Source: Sulfurovum sp. | Lineage (GTDB): Bacteria > Campylobacterota > Campylobacteria > Campylobacterales > Sulfurovaceae | Length of the DNA stretch: 64,000 bases | Assembly (NCBI GenBank): GCA_030949725.1 | Contig: JAUZSE010000024.1 | Coordinates: forward strand, 1-64,000 | Reading direction: 5' to 3' | In this document: positions 10,236 to 20,248 of the stretch, piece after piece | How the letters are laid out: the number at the start of each line of letters is the position of its first letter | How positions within the stretch are numbered: the first letter of the stretch is position 1 | Notes under the pieces: model-generated | What the model was told of the DNA's origin: nothing | Database searches by the model: none | The model's input: only the letters and a program-made list of their open reading frames with translations | Program-made: the position numbers and the translations under genes

Positions 10236-12356
10236 CTATTTCTTAAGTTTGTAAATTTTACTATAGGGAGAAGAAATAACCAGTTCAAAAAGTTTACTGT
10301 CATATCTTTCGAGCATAAACATTTGTACATAGGTAGAGTTAAATGTTGTATTGTCCATCATTACGATAGTGTTATAATCACGCATATAGACAACAGAGTA
10401 TTTACCATCAGGATGAAAGACTTTGGTCATATTTTTAAGATACCCTTCTTTCGTACTTTGCGTAACCACCATCTTAGATATAGAAATATCACGTCCCCTT
10501 TCTTTCAGTAACCCTCTTTTCATATCAATAGCTATCCCATTAGAAAGTAGCGTCCACTCCCCATCTTTTTTGACAGGATGACCTGAGTAAAATATCATAT
10601 TTCTTTTTTTACGCCCTGTTGTAAGATCCAAATTACCAAAAACAGATACAGTAGGAAATATATTCATCATTCGGTAAGGAAGATAGAGATAAATATCTCT
10701 TGTCTTTGGGGGAAGTACATAGTCTGGGTCTTCCAACTCATACAAAAACAGATTTGGATCCACTTGATCTTCTTTCCCATTTTTAAACAGTGTATTGGCA
10801 ACCACAGAATAATTGGAATCCACATAAGTCTCTACAGCCAAACGACTCAAATTCACGGCTAAATCTTGTGATGATGTTTGCATAATTTTAGAGATGATAA
10901 AGTTGTCATTATTGTGTTTACCCCCATCTATGAGCGTAGAAGTATCAGAATAATACCAGATAGGGTACCCATAATCCCACCATGCCAATGTATAATCTTT
11001 GGGATCAGATATTTTATCAAGTTTTACTAAGTCCTGCACTTCTGTTTTATTTAAAACCGTAGGGACTTTGTAACCGATGATATGCGTGATGTTGGGATAT
11101 ATCATCCCTGCTGTTGCAAGTATTATAAATGCATATTTAAGCTTTTTATTTTTGAGAAATTTTCCTAAAACAAAAAAGAGATAAATGGCAGACATTGCTG
11201 CAATAGGCACAGCATAGACTGTAAATCTAAGACCACCAACTAGAGCAAAAACACCAATGCCAACCAAAGGCAATGCCAAAACAAATGCTCTATGTTTAAC
11301 AACCAACACGAGATAACCTATCAATGCGATAACCACACCCACCTGAGAACCAGAAATACGATTGGCAAACATAGAAAATGGGATTTGGCCTGCTTCACGT
11401 ACGGTTTGTACTACCGAGTAAAAATGTAGCCCCGTTGTACTGGTACCTGTAGAAAGGTATCCTGTAATTTTAGCCAGTACCAATCCAAAGACATTCCCAA
11501 AATATAGAAATAATATAAAGAGAATAGTAGAGATAATCATGAGTTTATTTTGTTCTAAAGATGACTTTCTAAGTAGCAGATATAAAACAATTAATACTAC
11601 TATCTTCAATAAATATTCATAAGGAGAAGAGAAAGGAAAAGGTAACAAAGATACAAATACAAGTATAAGAGATGTATACGTTGTATTTTCAGAACGATGG
11701 TAAAAGATCATATACAGGGCATACATAAGTCCCATAGCATAGACAATAGTAAGTCCTGCATCATATAAAAATGGATAAATGGCTATTGCCAATGCAGCAT
11801 ATAGCCCACTACGCAAATTAAAATCAATGGTACTCTTCATTAAAAAAAACAAGATAAACATCGGAGCCATAGCCGAAAACATATCTGTATCATAATATCC
11901 CATCATCGTACGATTATAATAACTCCAAGCAATAGACCCAAGCAATGCAGCAAAGAATCCCCACAACGACTTCCTATACAACCTTGTAATCAATATCATA
12001 GGAATAACCACCAAACCAGAGATTACTGCTGGCATATAAAGAAGTATTGTCTCTATACTAAATGGTGTTATTTTAACAAGTAGTGTAGTAAAGAAGATGA
12101 CTCCGTAATCCCACATACCAAAAACACGTGGGTTTGACTCATGTAGCCCAAAAAGTTCTTGTTGCACCCCTGCTGCAAAAAAGTATCCATCATTTGTGTT
12201 GATCATCAATTGATCATTCCAAATAAAATTTGGATTATCTTGAAACTGATATATCCATATCATACGAATAGCAAAGCTAAACATATATGCTAAAAGCATC
12301 AATCCTAGCATTTGACCTGTTGTTACTTGATTTAAAGAAAATTTATTTTGACTCAC
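10236..12356 (-). CDS. pglB: Oligosaccharyltransferase PglB
   Basis: 706 residues, the length of C. jejuni and C. lari PglB. It moves a lipid-linked glycan to Asn of D/E-x-N-x-S/T sequons on the periplasmic side. About 13 membrane segments come first, then a soluble domain. Catalytic residues visible by position are Asp56 (TNDGYFF), Asp156/Asp158 (YYDTDMF), Glu321 (VREAGQ) and the sequon-Thr-binding WWDYG at 459-463. It overlaps the upstream glycosyltransferase by four bases (ATGA), placing it in the same operon. Confidence 0.97.
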   Translation of the reverse strand: MSQNKFSLNQVTTGQMLGLMLLAYMFSFAIRMIWIYQFQDNPNFIWNDQLMINTNDGYFFAAGVQQELFGLHESNPRVFGMWDYGVIFFTTLLVKITPFSIETILLYMPAVISGLVVIPMILITRLYRKSLWGFFAALLGSIAWSYYNRTMMGYYDTDMFSAMAPMFILFFLMKSTIDFNLRSGLYAALAIAIYPFLYDAGLTIVYAMGLMYALYMIFYHRSENTTYTSLILVFVSLLPFPFSSPYEYLLKIVVLIVLYLLLRKSSLEQNKLMIISTILFILFLYFGNVFGLVLAKITGYLSTGTSTTGLHFYSVVQTVREAGQIPFSMFANRISGSQVGVVIALIGYLVLVVKHRAFVLALPLVGIGVFALVGGLRFTVYAVPIAAMSAIYLFFVLGKFLKNKKLKYAFIILATAGMIYPNITHIIGYKVPTVLNKTEVQDLVKLDKISDPKDYTLAWWDYGYPIWYYSDTSTLIDGGKHNNDNFIISKIMQTSSQDLAVNLSRLAVETYVDSNYSVVANTLFKNGKEDQVDPNLFLYELEDPDYVLPPKTRDIYLYLPYRMMNIFPTVSVFGNLDLTTGRKKRNMIFYSGHPVKKDGEWTLLSNGIAIDMKRGLLKERGRDISISKMVVTQSTKEGYLKNMTKVFHPDGKYSVVYMRDYNTIVMMDNTTFNSTYVQMFMLERYDSKLFELVISSPYSKIYKLKK

Positions 12357-13366
12357 TTTGCACCTTTTATATACTTATTTATAGCAGAAAAAATTCCCAC
12401 AAACGACCCTAGACCATAAGAAAAGTGTAGAGTTAAAAAACTTATGATTAAATAACCTATACTATTTGAACTATTTTTCAGTCTAAAACTTATGATTATA
12501 ACCAAAGAGAGATAACTTACTAATGAAAATAATGCCAGCCATAATATACTTGGAGCAATCAAAGATACCACAAGAGGAATACACAAAGAAAGAACAAATA
12601 ATAGTGGTATAAAATGTCTTAGGCTCAATGAACTTAATGTTTTTGTGTAATACGCAGTAAGTATATTCCAACGCCCATTACTGTAATTATTTTTAGCCAA
12701 TGCACTAAAATTTTCTCGGGCAAAATATGTACATTTCACTTCAGGTATAAGATAAATTTTTCCCCCACCATTTATGATACGTTTGTTAAGTTCTATGTCT
12801 TGATTACGTATCAATTTTTCATCAAATAGCCCATATTTATCAAAAGTATCTCTTCTATAACCTCCAAAAGCCACAGTATCAACAAGCTTCACTTCATCAC
12901 TACCCGTTCTAAAACTTGCATTACCCACACCAAATTTATGCATCAAAACCTCTTTTATAGAAGAAGATTTTTTGTTTATATTTTTAACTGCGGTAATCAA
13001 GACTCCACCTACACAATCAGCATTTAAAGTTTCAATATTTTCTATTAGCTTTATAAAGTAATCATGTTCATACTTCGCATGTGCAGAAAGTATAAAAATG
13101 TATTCTCCCAAAGAAGCATTAATACCCAAATTCATACCAATAGGTGTAAATATTTCTACATTTTTAAGTAATTTAATAAAACTATATTTTCTATGGTATT
13201 CTTGTACAATTTTACTAGTTTCATCTTCACTCATACCATCCACAACAAATATTTCTATCTTTTCCTTATCGTATGTTGTATCTAATATCGAATCTAAACA
13301 TTGGGCTATATATTTTTCTTCATTTAGGGTGGGAATGATGATTGAAATTAATGGAGAATCATTCAT
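12353..13366 (-). CDS. Glycosyltransferase family 2, ExoA-like
   Basis: 337 residues. GT-A fold at residues 1-230: SIIIPTLNEEKYI near the start, VVDGMSEDET as the nucleotide-binding region, HAKYEHDYF, and RNQDIELNKRI as the acceptor-site ED motif. Three to four hydrophobic helices follow residue 240, as in succinoglycan transferase ExoA, which anchor the enzyme to the inner membrane. It is coupled to pglB by an ATGA overlap and to the acyltransferase upstream, so it probably extends the Pgl glycan. The sugar specificity cannot be read from sequence. Confidence 0.85.
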   Translation of the reverse strand: MNDSPLISIIIPTLNEEKYIAQCLDSILDTTYDKEKIEIFVVDGMSEDETSKIVQEYHRKYSFIKLLKNVEIFTPIGMNLGINASLGEYIFILSAHAKYEHDYFIKLIENIETLNADCVGGVLITAVKNINKKSSSIKEVLMHKFGVGNASFRTGSDEVKLVDTVAFGGYRRDTFDKYGLFDEKLIRNQDIELNKRIINGGGKIYLIPEVKCTYFARENFSALAKNNYSNGRWNILTAYYTKTLSSLSLRHFIPLLFVLSLCIPLVVSLIAPSILWLALFSLVSYLSLVIIISFRLKNSSNSIGYLIISFLTLHFSYGLGSFVGIFSAINKYIKGAK

Positions 13367-13866
13367 TTTATCTCTTTCTTAATCTCTAAACTTTTTATAG
13401 GTACACCCACTGCTGTAGTACTAGGAGGAATGTTTCTATTTACCAAAGACCCTGCCCCCACAATAGCATTTTTCCCAATAATTATCCCCTCTTTCCCCGA
13501 AAGAATATTACACCTCATCCCGATATAGACATTTTCTTCAATAATAATCTGCGTATGCCCCTGCCCTTTTCCATGACAGGCAAAATATGTCCCATAGGAG
13601 ATCGTCACATTGTCTGCAATGATTGTGTTTTTAATGGCTACATCATCCATATAGCATTTCATCCCGATAAAAACATTTTTACCTATCTCAAACCCTATCA
13701 ACCTATAGAGAGATACCCTTAAGTTTGAAAATGGTACATTGGGGATGATGACCACATTGATGTATTTACGTATGGGTTTCCATAATATCATACCCATAGA
13801 ATATTTTGCATAGTAGGGTGGTTCTTTTTTTAGAATCTTTTTATAGAATTGTTCAATAATATACAT
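13363..13866 (-). CDS. Left-handed beta-helix acyltransferase (WbbJ/CatB-like)
   Basis: 167 residues. Hexapeptide repeats run from about residue 60 (IGKNVFIGMKC, IIADNVTISYG, IIEENVYIGMRC, IIIGKNAIVGAGSLV) and end in the usual TTAVGVPIKSL. This is an O- or N-acetyltransferase fold using acetyl-CoA. It lacks the N-terminal Rossmann domain of PglD, so it is not an obvious substitute for the missing pglD. It sits between wecB/wbpI and the ExoA-like transferase with minimal spacing. Confidence 0.8.
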   Translation of the reverse strand: MYIIEQFYKKILKKEPPYYAKYSMGMILWKPIRKYINVVIIPNVPFSNLRVSLYRLIGFEIGKNVFIGMKCYMDDVAIKNTIIADNVTISYGTYFACHGKGQGHTQIIIEENVYIGMRCNILSGKEGIIIGKNAIVGAGSLVNRNIPPSTTAVGVPIKSLEIKKEIK

Positions 13867-14931
13867 CTATATATTCTCCTTTAGTAATTCTTGCATAATG
13901 CAAGAGCTTGCTAGCCCCCTACCATACAAATCAACACTAAAATTATCAGAAAAATCAAAGTTCTTATACACATCCAATATCTTATCTTTATCAGCTCCAG
14001 CCAAGACATTAAATCTATTTTCTATAAGTTCTACCCACTCCGTTTCATCTCTTAGAGTAATGCATGGTTTTTGAAAGAAAAATGCCTCTTTTTGTAATCC
14101 ACCACTATCTGTCAACACTATATCGCAGTGGTCTATCAACCAAACCATTTCCAGATAACCCACGGGTGCGATCATAGTAAATTCTGTTTTTATACTGTTT
14201 ACCTCTATTATTTTTCTCGTTCGTGGGTGTAGTGGTACTATCACTTGCTTTTCTTTATTTAATGTATTCAGAGATTCAATGATAGACGTGAGTCTTACTA
14301 TATCATCTGTATTCTCTGCTCTGTGAATCGTAGATAAGATATAGTCATTTGCTATGTCAAAATCTGGCTTTTTAGCCAAATGTCTATAAAACATAGCCCC
14401 ATCTTGCATCACATCGCCTGACTTCACAACCTTACAAGCAAACTGATCAAAACCTTCATTTTTTAGATTTCCTATCGCTGAATCAGTAGGACAAAAAAGA
14501 AGATCACTCACTCTGTCTGTCAATATTCTGTTGACCTCTTCAGGCATCTTCATATTGAAACTGCGTAATCCTGCTTCTATATGTGCCAACTTTATATGTA
14601 GCTTAGACGCAGCCAATGCACCTGCAAGGGTAGAATTGGTATCACCATATACCATCACCCAATCAGGCTTTTCATCTATCAAAACCTTTTCTATCGCTTC
14701 TAACATTTGTCCCGTCATCGCACCATGTCCTAGACCATTGATATCAAGATGATAATCAGGCTTAGGTATCTGCATCTCATCAAAAAATATATCAGACATA
14801 TTGGCATCATAGTGCTGACCCGTATGCACGATAATCTCATCTATCTCATCATATTTTGCTATCTCTCTACTGACTGTTCCTGCTTTGATGAACTGTGGTC
14901 TTGCACCTAGTATGGTTAGTATTTTTATCAT
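13867..14931 (-). CDS. wbpI: UDP-sugar 2-epimerase (WecB/WbpI/WlbD family)
   Basis: 354 residues of the non-hydrolysing UDP-GlcNAc 2-epimerase family: [14 protein letters not shown] at the start, [33 protein letters not shown] and [11 protein letters not shown]. The [17 protein letters not shown] version resembles WbpI/WlbD, which convert UDP-GlcNAc(3NAc)A to the ManNAc(3NAc)A form. WbpB-, WbpD- and WbpE-like genes lie at the far end of the locus (33.1-35.7 kb), which supports that reading over plain WecB. It overlaps the GT4 gene upstream by four bases. Confidence 0.83.
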   Translation of the reverse strand: MIKILTILGARPQFIKAGTVSREIAKYDEIDEIIVHTGQHYDANMSDIFFDEMQIPKPDYHLDINGLGHGAMTGQMLEAIEKVLIDEKPDWVMVYGDTNSTLAGALAASKLHIKLAHIEAGLRSFNMKMPEEVNRILTDRVSDLLFCPTDSAIGNLKNEGFDQFACKVVKSGDVMQDGAMFYRHLAKKPDFDIANDYILSTIHRAENTDDIVRLTSIIESLNTLNKEKQVIVPLHPRTRKIIEVNSIKTEFTMIAPVGYLEMVWLIDHCDIVLTDSGGLQKEAFFFQKPCITLRDETEWVELIENRFNVLAGADKDKILDVYKNFDFSDNFSVDLYGRGLASSCIMQELLKENI

Positions 14932-16040
14932 TTTATCAACTCCTCATAAACTTCAAATATTTTTCGCTCTTCCATACCCCAGTTATATTTTTCTAAAACG
15001 GCTTTTTGACCATTTTGTCCCATTTCCTCTGCTTCTTTAGGATTTGTCATAATATATTCTATTGCCGATGCTATCTCTTTGGGGTCTAGTGGGTTTACGC
15101 ATAGTCCACACCTATTTCCCTCTACAAGTTCTTTCCAAAAAGGGAAATCTGAAGTTATTAAAGGAAGTCCTGCACTCATATATTCAAACATTTTATTGGG
15201 CTGAGCATCTATATGATTTGGGAGAGGATAAAAAGTGACAATTCCAGCTTTAGATTGGCTCATAACATTTGCAACTTCCATTCTACCTAAAAACCCAAGT
15301 TCATTTACATTTACCCAGCTATCATAAGTTTTCACCTCTTTTTCTATATCTTTTTCACTAAAAGCACCTACAAGGTTTAACTTAGTATTTGAAACTAATC
15401 CCATAGATTTTATGACTTCTTTTATCCCCCGTATTTGTGCTATTCCACCAACATAACAAACTTCATCTTTTTTGTCACCCCATGGTGTATCATTTGACAA
15501 TTCACCTAAGATTGGAAAGTTATTTATATCTATACTCTTATCATTAATCTTTAAAAACTTATCTCTTATGTAGGGTGTAGCCGTAACTATATAATCAAAT
15601 TTTTTACAGGCATAGCGTTCATAAATAGCTACAGTCTTTGACAAGAACGTCAGCAAAAATGGATTTAGATAGGGCTTCCCTAAAAGTTGCTTTGGTAAAT
15701 CTTCATGGGCATCAAATATCACTTTTTTACCAAGTTTTTTCAGTTTCAAACCAATAGGAATAAGTTCAGGGTCATGAAGATGGTATATATCACTATCTAA
15801 TTCTTTTGCTTTTTCATAAACTTTTTTAACAGTAGTGGTCATACGAGATATACGACCACCTATTTTAGCCCCAACATCAACTATGTTTACATTATTTTTA
15901 CTTTCATTACCTTCTCCATCTGCTACGATTAAACTAACTTCGTAGTTGTTGTTTTGGGCTAAAGATGAGCACATTTTTATAAATATACGCGTGTCGTATC
16001 TTGGGTGTGCTGATGTAAGGTGGGTTACTTTAGTTGGCAT
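14928..16040 (-). CDS. Glycosyltransferase family 4
   Basis: About 370 residues with a GT-B fold. Features are [18 protein letters not shown] near the start, [11 protein letters not shown] near residue 95, [10 protein letters not shown], and a C-terminal donor domain with [18 protein letters not shown]. It resembles LPS and capsule transferases of the WbuB/WlbH kind. I chose ATG 16040 ([13 protein letters not shown]) over 16049. The start lies inside the last codons of the hipA remnant, so this gene has no clean intergenic region of its own. Confidence 0.82.
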   Translation of the reverse strand: MPTKVTHLTSAHPRYDTRIFIKMCSSLAQNNNYEVSLIVADGEGNESKNNVNIVDVGAKIGGRISRMTTTVKKVYEKAKELDSDIYHLHDPELIPIGLKLKKLGKKVIFDAHEDLPKQLLGKPYLNPFLLTFLSKTVAIYERYACKKFDYIVTATPYIRDKFLKINDKSIDINNFPILGELSNDTPWGDKKDEVCYVGGIAQIRGIKEVIKSMGLVSNTKLNLVGAFSEKDIEKEVKTYDSWVNVNELGFLGRMEVANVMSQSKAGIVTFYPLPNHIDAQPNKMFEYMSAGLPLITSDFPFWKELVEGNRCGLCVNPLDPKEIASAIEYIMTNPKEAEEMGQNGQKAVLEKYNWGMEERKIFEVYEELIK

Positions 16041-16269
16041 ATTTAACAACTTTCATACAATAATACTCATTTAATGCAAGTTCTGGATATTCCTTTCCCC
16101 AAGACTTCACAATATACTCTTCAAGTTTTAGTGTAGCTTTGTTTTCAACTTTAGTTAATGATATAAAGCCACAATCTTTATTCGATGTGTAGTTAAATAT
16201 ATATTCACCATTCTCAACTAACACATTTTCACACTTTTTATCTAATGTTTGTACACTTAAGCTATCCAT
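16030..16269 (-). pseudogene. HipA toxin remnant with internal deletion
   Basis: A 79-residue frame from ATG 16269. Its first half, ENVLVENGEYIFNYTS with ISLT, resembles the N-terminal domain of HipA kinases. Its end, EYIVKSWGKEYPELALNEYY plus CMKV, resembles the ATP-binding region around the HipA segment ENEYFCMxLA. The roughly 100 residues that should lie between, and the whole kinase C-terminus, are missing. It overlaps the HipB-like gene, the normal hipBA arrangement. I read it as a deleted toxin; a short HipS-like protein is a less likely alternative. Confidence 0.55.
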
Positions 16270-16498
16270 TAAGCAACTCTTCAAAAACAGGAAATGGCGA
16301 CTTTTCTTTTAAATCAACTTCATATCCGAGATAATCAACAATCTGAATAACTTTTTTCAACCCTATATCCCCACAGCTCCCACTTTCAAAATTACTTATG
16401 GTAGCTCGTGATATATTAAGGTCTGTCGCTACTTGTTGCTGAAAAATCTTTTTATCTTTTCTTATTTTTGAGATTTCTTTTCCAATTTGTATAAAATA
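16262..16498 (-). CDS. HipB-like XRE antitoxin/regulator (start unresolved)
   Basis: The frame reads IQIGKEISKIRKDKK, then QQQVATDLNISRATISNFES and DLKEKSPFPVFEELLNG, ending in TAG at 16262-16264. This is a complete XRE helix-turn-helix of HipB type, about 78 residues. No ATG is in frame; an ATG at 16504-16506 is one base out of frame and sits inside the -10 box, so the start may be non-standard or hidden by a sequencing error. A strong promoter and two inverted 13-mers flank the start. Confidence 0.6.
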   Translation of the reverse strand, partial: YFIQIGKEISKIRKDKKIFQQQVATDLNISRATISNFESGSCGDIGLKKVIQIVDYLGYEVDLKEKSPFPVFEELLNG

Positions 16499-16547
16499 TT
16501 AGTCATTCTATCTTTTTTATTTTTTCATGTCAAGTATTTTATACAAA
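16486..16547 (-). promoter_or_regulatory. hipB-like promoter flanked by paired operators
   Basis: On the minus strand, TTGACA (16528-16533) and TAGAAT (16505-16510) are spaced 17 bases apart, a near-consensus sigma-70 promoter and rare in this window. It is bracketed by a 13-bp inverted repeat, TTTGTATAAAATA at 16486-16498 and its complement at 16535-16547. This is the layout expected for autorepression by a HipB dimer. Confidence 0.65.
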
Positions 16548-16711
16548 AGATGATTGTTCATCACCCCAATCCCCTAAAAACTAAAATTCAAGAGTTGTGC
16601 AATAGAGTCATCTAAATCCCAGCGATTGTTGATGAGTTGTTCTTGTATAGACTTTGCTCCATTTAAGTGTAAAATATTCAAAATCATACTTCTAATTATA
16701 GTCATTAAAAA

Positions 16712-18442
16712 GTAACCCCCACAATAACCCCACCAACCAACCTCTAAGAAATCCTAACTATCCCATCAGCACTTACATTCCAAGGTAACAACGCCTCAAT
16801 ATCCCTACCATCTCTTTGATAATAAGGAAACTCAGTCATAAGATACTTCAAGTAGTGATAGGGTTCTAATCCATTAGCCTTAGCAGTCTCTATAATAGTG
16901 TACCAAGTAGCAATAGCCTCAGCACCTTTCACAGAAGTAGCAAATAACCAATTCTTTCTACCAAGTACCATAGGTCTTATATGGTTTTCTGCTCCATTAT
17001 TATCAATATTGAGTCTTCCATCAGTAAGATAGACTTTTAGCTTAGGAAATTGATTATTGAGATACACAAATGCTTTAGCAATAGCACCACCAAGTTCTTG
17101 TGCTTTATAGAACTTTGTGTTAATCCATTCTCTTATAGTGTTGATGATAGGTTGAGATTTCTCTTTTCTGATAATTAACTTTTTATCAGGAGGATCATCT
17201 TTTATCTCTTTTTCTATTTTATAGAGTTTCTGTATGAGTGTTATGGCTTCTTGTGCATAACTCTTACTTTGTGGGTCACTGACTCCTGATTTGACTATAT
17301 CTGCAAACTTTCGTCTAGCGTGGTTGCAGCAAGCTAGATGTGTCATATCATTTGTCTTGACCACATCATTATATCCAACGTATCCATCTGTTTGTAGAAA
17401 ACCACTAAAGCCCTCGAGGAGTGCGGTCGCTGCCACTGCACTCCTGTTATTGGCATAGTGCATATAGACAATTTTATATTTATCCATTCCTACACCTAGC
17501 CATATATAGGATTTTTTTGTTGCTTTGCCTTTGTGTGCATTCACTACTTGAAGTGTCGTCTCATCTGCTTGTATATATTCATTCTCTAGGAGTCTCTCTT
17601 TGAGTTTTTCTTTAAAATGTTTTAGTTTTTCAGAAGCTTTTATCATCCAATTAGAGAGTGTCGTATCATTGAATGGAGCCACCAAATCTATTTTTATAAA
17701 TTTTAGCTTGTCTGTACAGTGGCAATGCATCTTCAAACTTTTGTACAGCAATAGTTGCTAAGAATGAAGCGGTTACTTGTGTCTTTGGGAGGATAAATGG
17801 TCGTCAATGCTGTTGTGCTTGGTTTCTCTCCACATCTACAACCATATACGAATCTAACGTTTTGTATGACTTGAAATTTTGCAGGTACTATATCGTATTG
17901 TTCTGATACAAGTTCTTTAATCTTGTGCATTGTATCACCACAGCTACATATCTTCTCATCATCACTGATATCGTCTTTCTACTCTTACTCTTGGTATATC
18001 AGTAGGTGGAGAAGTTCTTCCACCTCTCTTTCTTTTGAATGTTATTTCAATCTCTTCATCTTCTACTACTTCAATACTCTCTTCATTGTCTTCAAAGAGA
18101 GTTGGTTGCTTAGGGTTTAGTTTTTCACTTTTGGAGGTAAAGTGTTGACGTATGAGGTAATCTATCTTTTCTTTTAGGTGATTTATTTCAATTTGTTGGG
18201 TTTGTATTCTTTTTTCTTGAGTAGTAATTTGTTCTTTTTGAACACTGCTTTCTTGAGCTTGATTTATAATGATTTCTTGTAGTTTTTCTATATCAATAAG
18301 CTCTGTTTTCATAGTGCTATTATAGCTAAAACTACTACTATACTTGGTTAGTAAATGACTTTTTTATGTGATGTTTTTTGCTTATTTTAGCTGTGTGATG
18401 CTTTGCTTAATATTGGGTTGGTGGGGTTATTTAGGGGGTTAC
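16712..18442 (-). mobile_element. IS66-family element (ISBst12-like, single transposase gene)
   Basis: 1.73 kb bounded by matching inverted ends: GTAACCCCC followed by AATAACCCCACCAACC at 16712 and the same on the other strand from 18442. It carries only the large DDE transposase, without tnpA or tnpB, as in the ISBst12 subgroup. The flanking eight bases (ATTAAAAA and GATTTTAA) do not form the target duplication expected of IS66. The right end supplies the last codons and stop of asnB. Confidence 0.88.
16744..18312 (-). CDS. IS66 transposase (two apparent frameshifts)
   Basis: The N-terminal part (17962-18312) has a leucine-zipper-like coiled coil and KRGGRTSPPTDIP. Next comes a zinc-finger piece (17733-17930, YGCRCG). 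The catalytic part (16744-17751) has YIQADETTLQV, LQTDGYVGY and NGAENHIRPM, the DDE residues of the IS66 core. The three parts lie in different frames, with breaks near 17740 and 17945. Joined, they make a normal transposase of about 520 residues. Whether it is dead or mis-sequenced cannot be told from this window. Confidence 0.88.
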
Positions 18443-20248
18443 GATTTTAACATTATATATCTCTTCCCATTTTGCAATGTTAAATAGTTTCCATTTTTGA
18501 TTATTAGTTAATGTTTTAAGGTTTATAGCAGACTTAGAAATTTCTTTTATTATATCTGATGATTCAATACTATTAACTATATTCTTTTCTATACTATCTA
18601 TCCAACTTTTAGAGGGTGCTTCAAAGCCAAACTTATTTTTTCTCCAAACAATACTACTTGGCAATAAGTTTTCAACTGTTTTTCTTAAAATATATTTTGT
18701 CCAGCCATCTTTTATTTTATAATTATTTTTTATAGAGATAGCTGTTTGTAAAACTTTTACATCTATAAATGGTAATCTTGTTTCTATAGAGTTCTTCATA
18801 GAGTTTTTATCTTCATATCTTAATAAATGAGGCATCTGTGTTTTGTACAACTCATCATACTGAAGATGGAAAATATTTAAATAATTTTTTGCATTACTTG
18901 TTACTCTTTCAGTTGAAATTTTAGCTATATATTCTTTTTTAAGAAAACTACCTTTCTTTTTTAATCTATTTAATCTCAACCTTGCACTTGTAAAATAGAT
19001 AAAATATTGTGCTAATAATTTTAATGATATTTTTGAATTTTTTGAAGCATTTATAAATCCTTTTATCATATCCATAAAATTCAAACTTAATAAGTGAGCT
19101 GGATAATATCTTTCATACCCCAAAAGAGTTTCATCTCCACCTTGTCCGTCCAACAAGACAGTGCACCCTATCTCTTTTGCTTTTTGCATAACAAAATATT
19201 GCATGAAAATAGATGGTCCACCAAATGGTTCTTCTTGTGCATACACAAGTTCATCAATATTTTCAATAAACGCTTGTTTTGTTGGTTCAATGATGTGCAA
19301 ATCAAGATTACAAAAATCACTTACATCTTTTGCAAATAAACTCTCATCACTCTTTTTTTCAGTTGATTTTGCATGTATTGCGGTAAATATATCGTTTGAC
19401 TCTTTCTGGTATTCTCGTGAAGCGATAGAAGCAATGCTTGAACTATCAAGTCCACCACTTAAACATGTCCCAACCTGCACATCACTTCTAAGTCTTAGTT
19501 TTATAGCATCAGTCAATTTACTTTTATATAAATCTATTGATTCTTTTTCATTTAAATCTATCTTCTCTTTTACTATATCATAATATCGTTTGATTATAAA
19601 ATTATTGCTATTTAAGTCATATATCAAATTATGTGATTGTTCTAGTTTAAAAATATTTTCAAAGAATGTTTCATTAGTATGTTCTTCAAATCCGATTACA
19701 AGGTAATCCATTAATATTTTTTTATTTACATATCTTTCCTCATAAAATTCTAACAACTGTTTTATTTCAGAACCAAATACAAACTTACCATCAACTTCGG
19801 TATAATAAAAAGGTTTTATTCCAAATCTATCACGGGAACAAAAGATTATCTCTTTTTCTCTATCGTAAATAGCAAATGCCCACATACCATTAAACTTATT
19901 GACACACTCTTCTCCCCATTTATCATAACTAGCGAGTATCACTTCTGTATCAGTTTGTGAATGAAATGTATATCCATAACCAACAAGCTCTTCTCTTATC
20001 TCTACATAATTATACACTTCCCCATTATAGGTTATAGTATATTTTTTATCTAAATAGTGCATAGGTTGATGTCCATCAGAACTCAAATCCAAAATAGCAA
20101 GTCGTCTGTGTCCAAATGCAAAATTATCTGTATAAAAAAATCCTTCATCATCTGGTCCCCGATGAAATATTAAATTATTTATTACTTTTATTTTTTCTTT
20201 ATCAACTAATTCATTATTTCGATTTATTATCCCACTTATTCCGCACAT
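18431..20248 (-). CDS. asnB: Asparagine synthase (glutamine-hydrolysing), glycan-locus type
   Basis: 605 residues. The N-terminal glutaminase begins MCGISGI with nucleophile Cys2, and RGPDDEG and GEVYNY follow. The synthase domain has the PP-loop SGGLDSSSIASIA near residue 265 and GQGGDETLLGYERY. In polysaccharide loci such proteins may amidate uronic-acid sugars instead of making free asparagine, which would fit the UDP-ManNAc(3NAc)A genes here. The last residues (IVTP) and the stop come from the IS66 end; homologues usually finish within a few residues of this point. Its ATG overlaps the upstream GT4 stop (TAATG). Confidence 0.9.
   Translation of the reverse strand: MCGISGIINRNNELVDKEKIKVINNLIFHRGPDDEGFFYTDNFAFGHRRLAILDLSSDGHQPMHYLDKKYTITYNGEVYNYVEIREELVGYGYTFHSQTDTEVILASYDKWGEECVNKFNGMWAFAIYDREKEIIFCSRDRFGIKPFYYTEVDGKFVFGSEIKQLLEFYEERYVNKKILMDYLVIGFEEHTNETFFENIFKLEQSHNLIYDLNSNNFIIKRYYDIVKEKIDLNEKESIDLYKSKLTDAIKLRLRSDVQVGTCLSGGLDSSSIASIASREYQKESNDIFTAIHAKSTEKKSDESLFAKDVSDFCNLDLHIIEPTKQAFIENIDELVYAQEEPFGGPSIFMQYFVMQKAKEIGCTVLLDGQGGDETLLGYERYYPAHLLSLNFMDMIKGFINASKNSKISLKLLAQYFIYFTSARLRLNRLKKKGSFLKKEYIAKISTERVTSNAKNYLNIFHLQYDELYKTQMPHLLRYEDKNSMKNSIETRLPFIDVKVLQTAISIKNNYKIKDGWTKYILRKTVENLLPSSIVWRKNKFGFEAPSKSWIDSIEKNIVNSIESSDIIKEISKSAINLKTLTNNQKWKLFNIAKWEEIYNVKIVTP

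Noticed and set aside
13363-13866. This acyltransferase as the missing PglD.
   Set aside because: It lacks the N-terminal Rossmann domain and resembles WbbJ-type acetyltransferases.
16581-16705. A 43-residue minus-strand frame (MTIIRSMILNILHLNGAKSI onward) beside the IS66 end.
   Set aside because: It starts at the IS border and has no recognisable family; perhaps a fragment cut by the IS, but not supportable as a gene.
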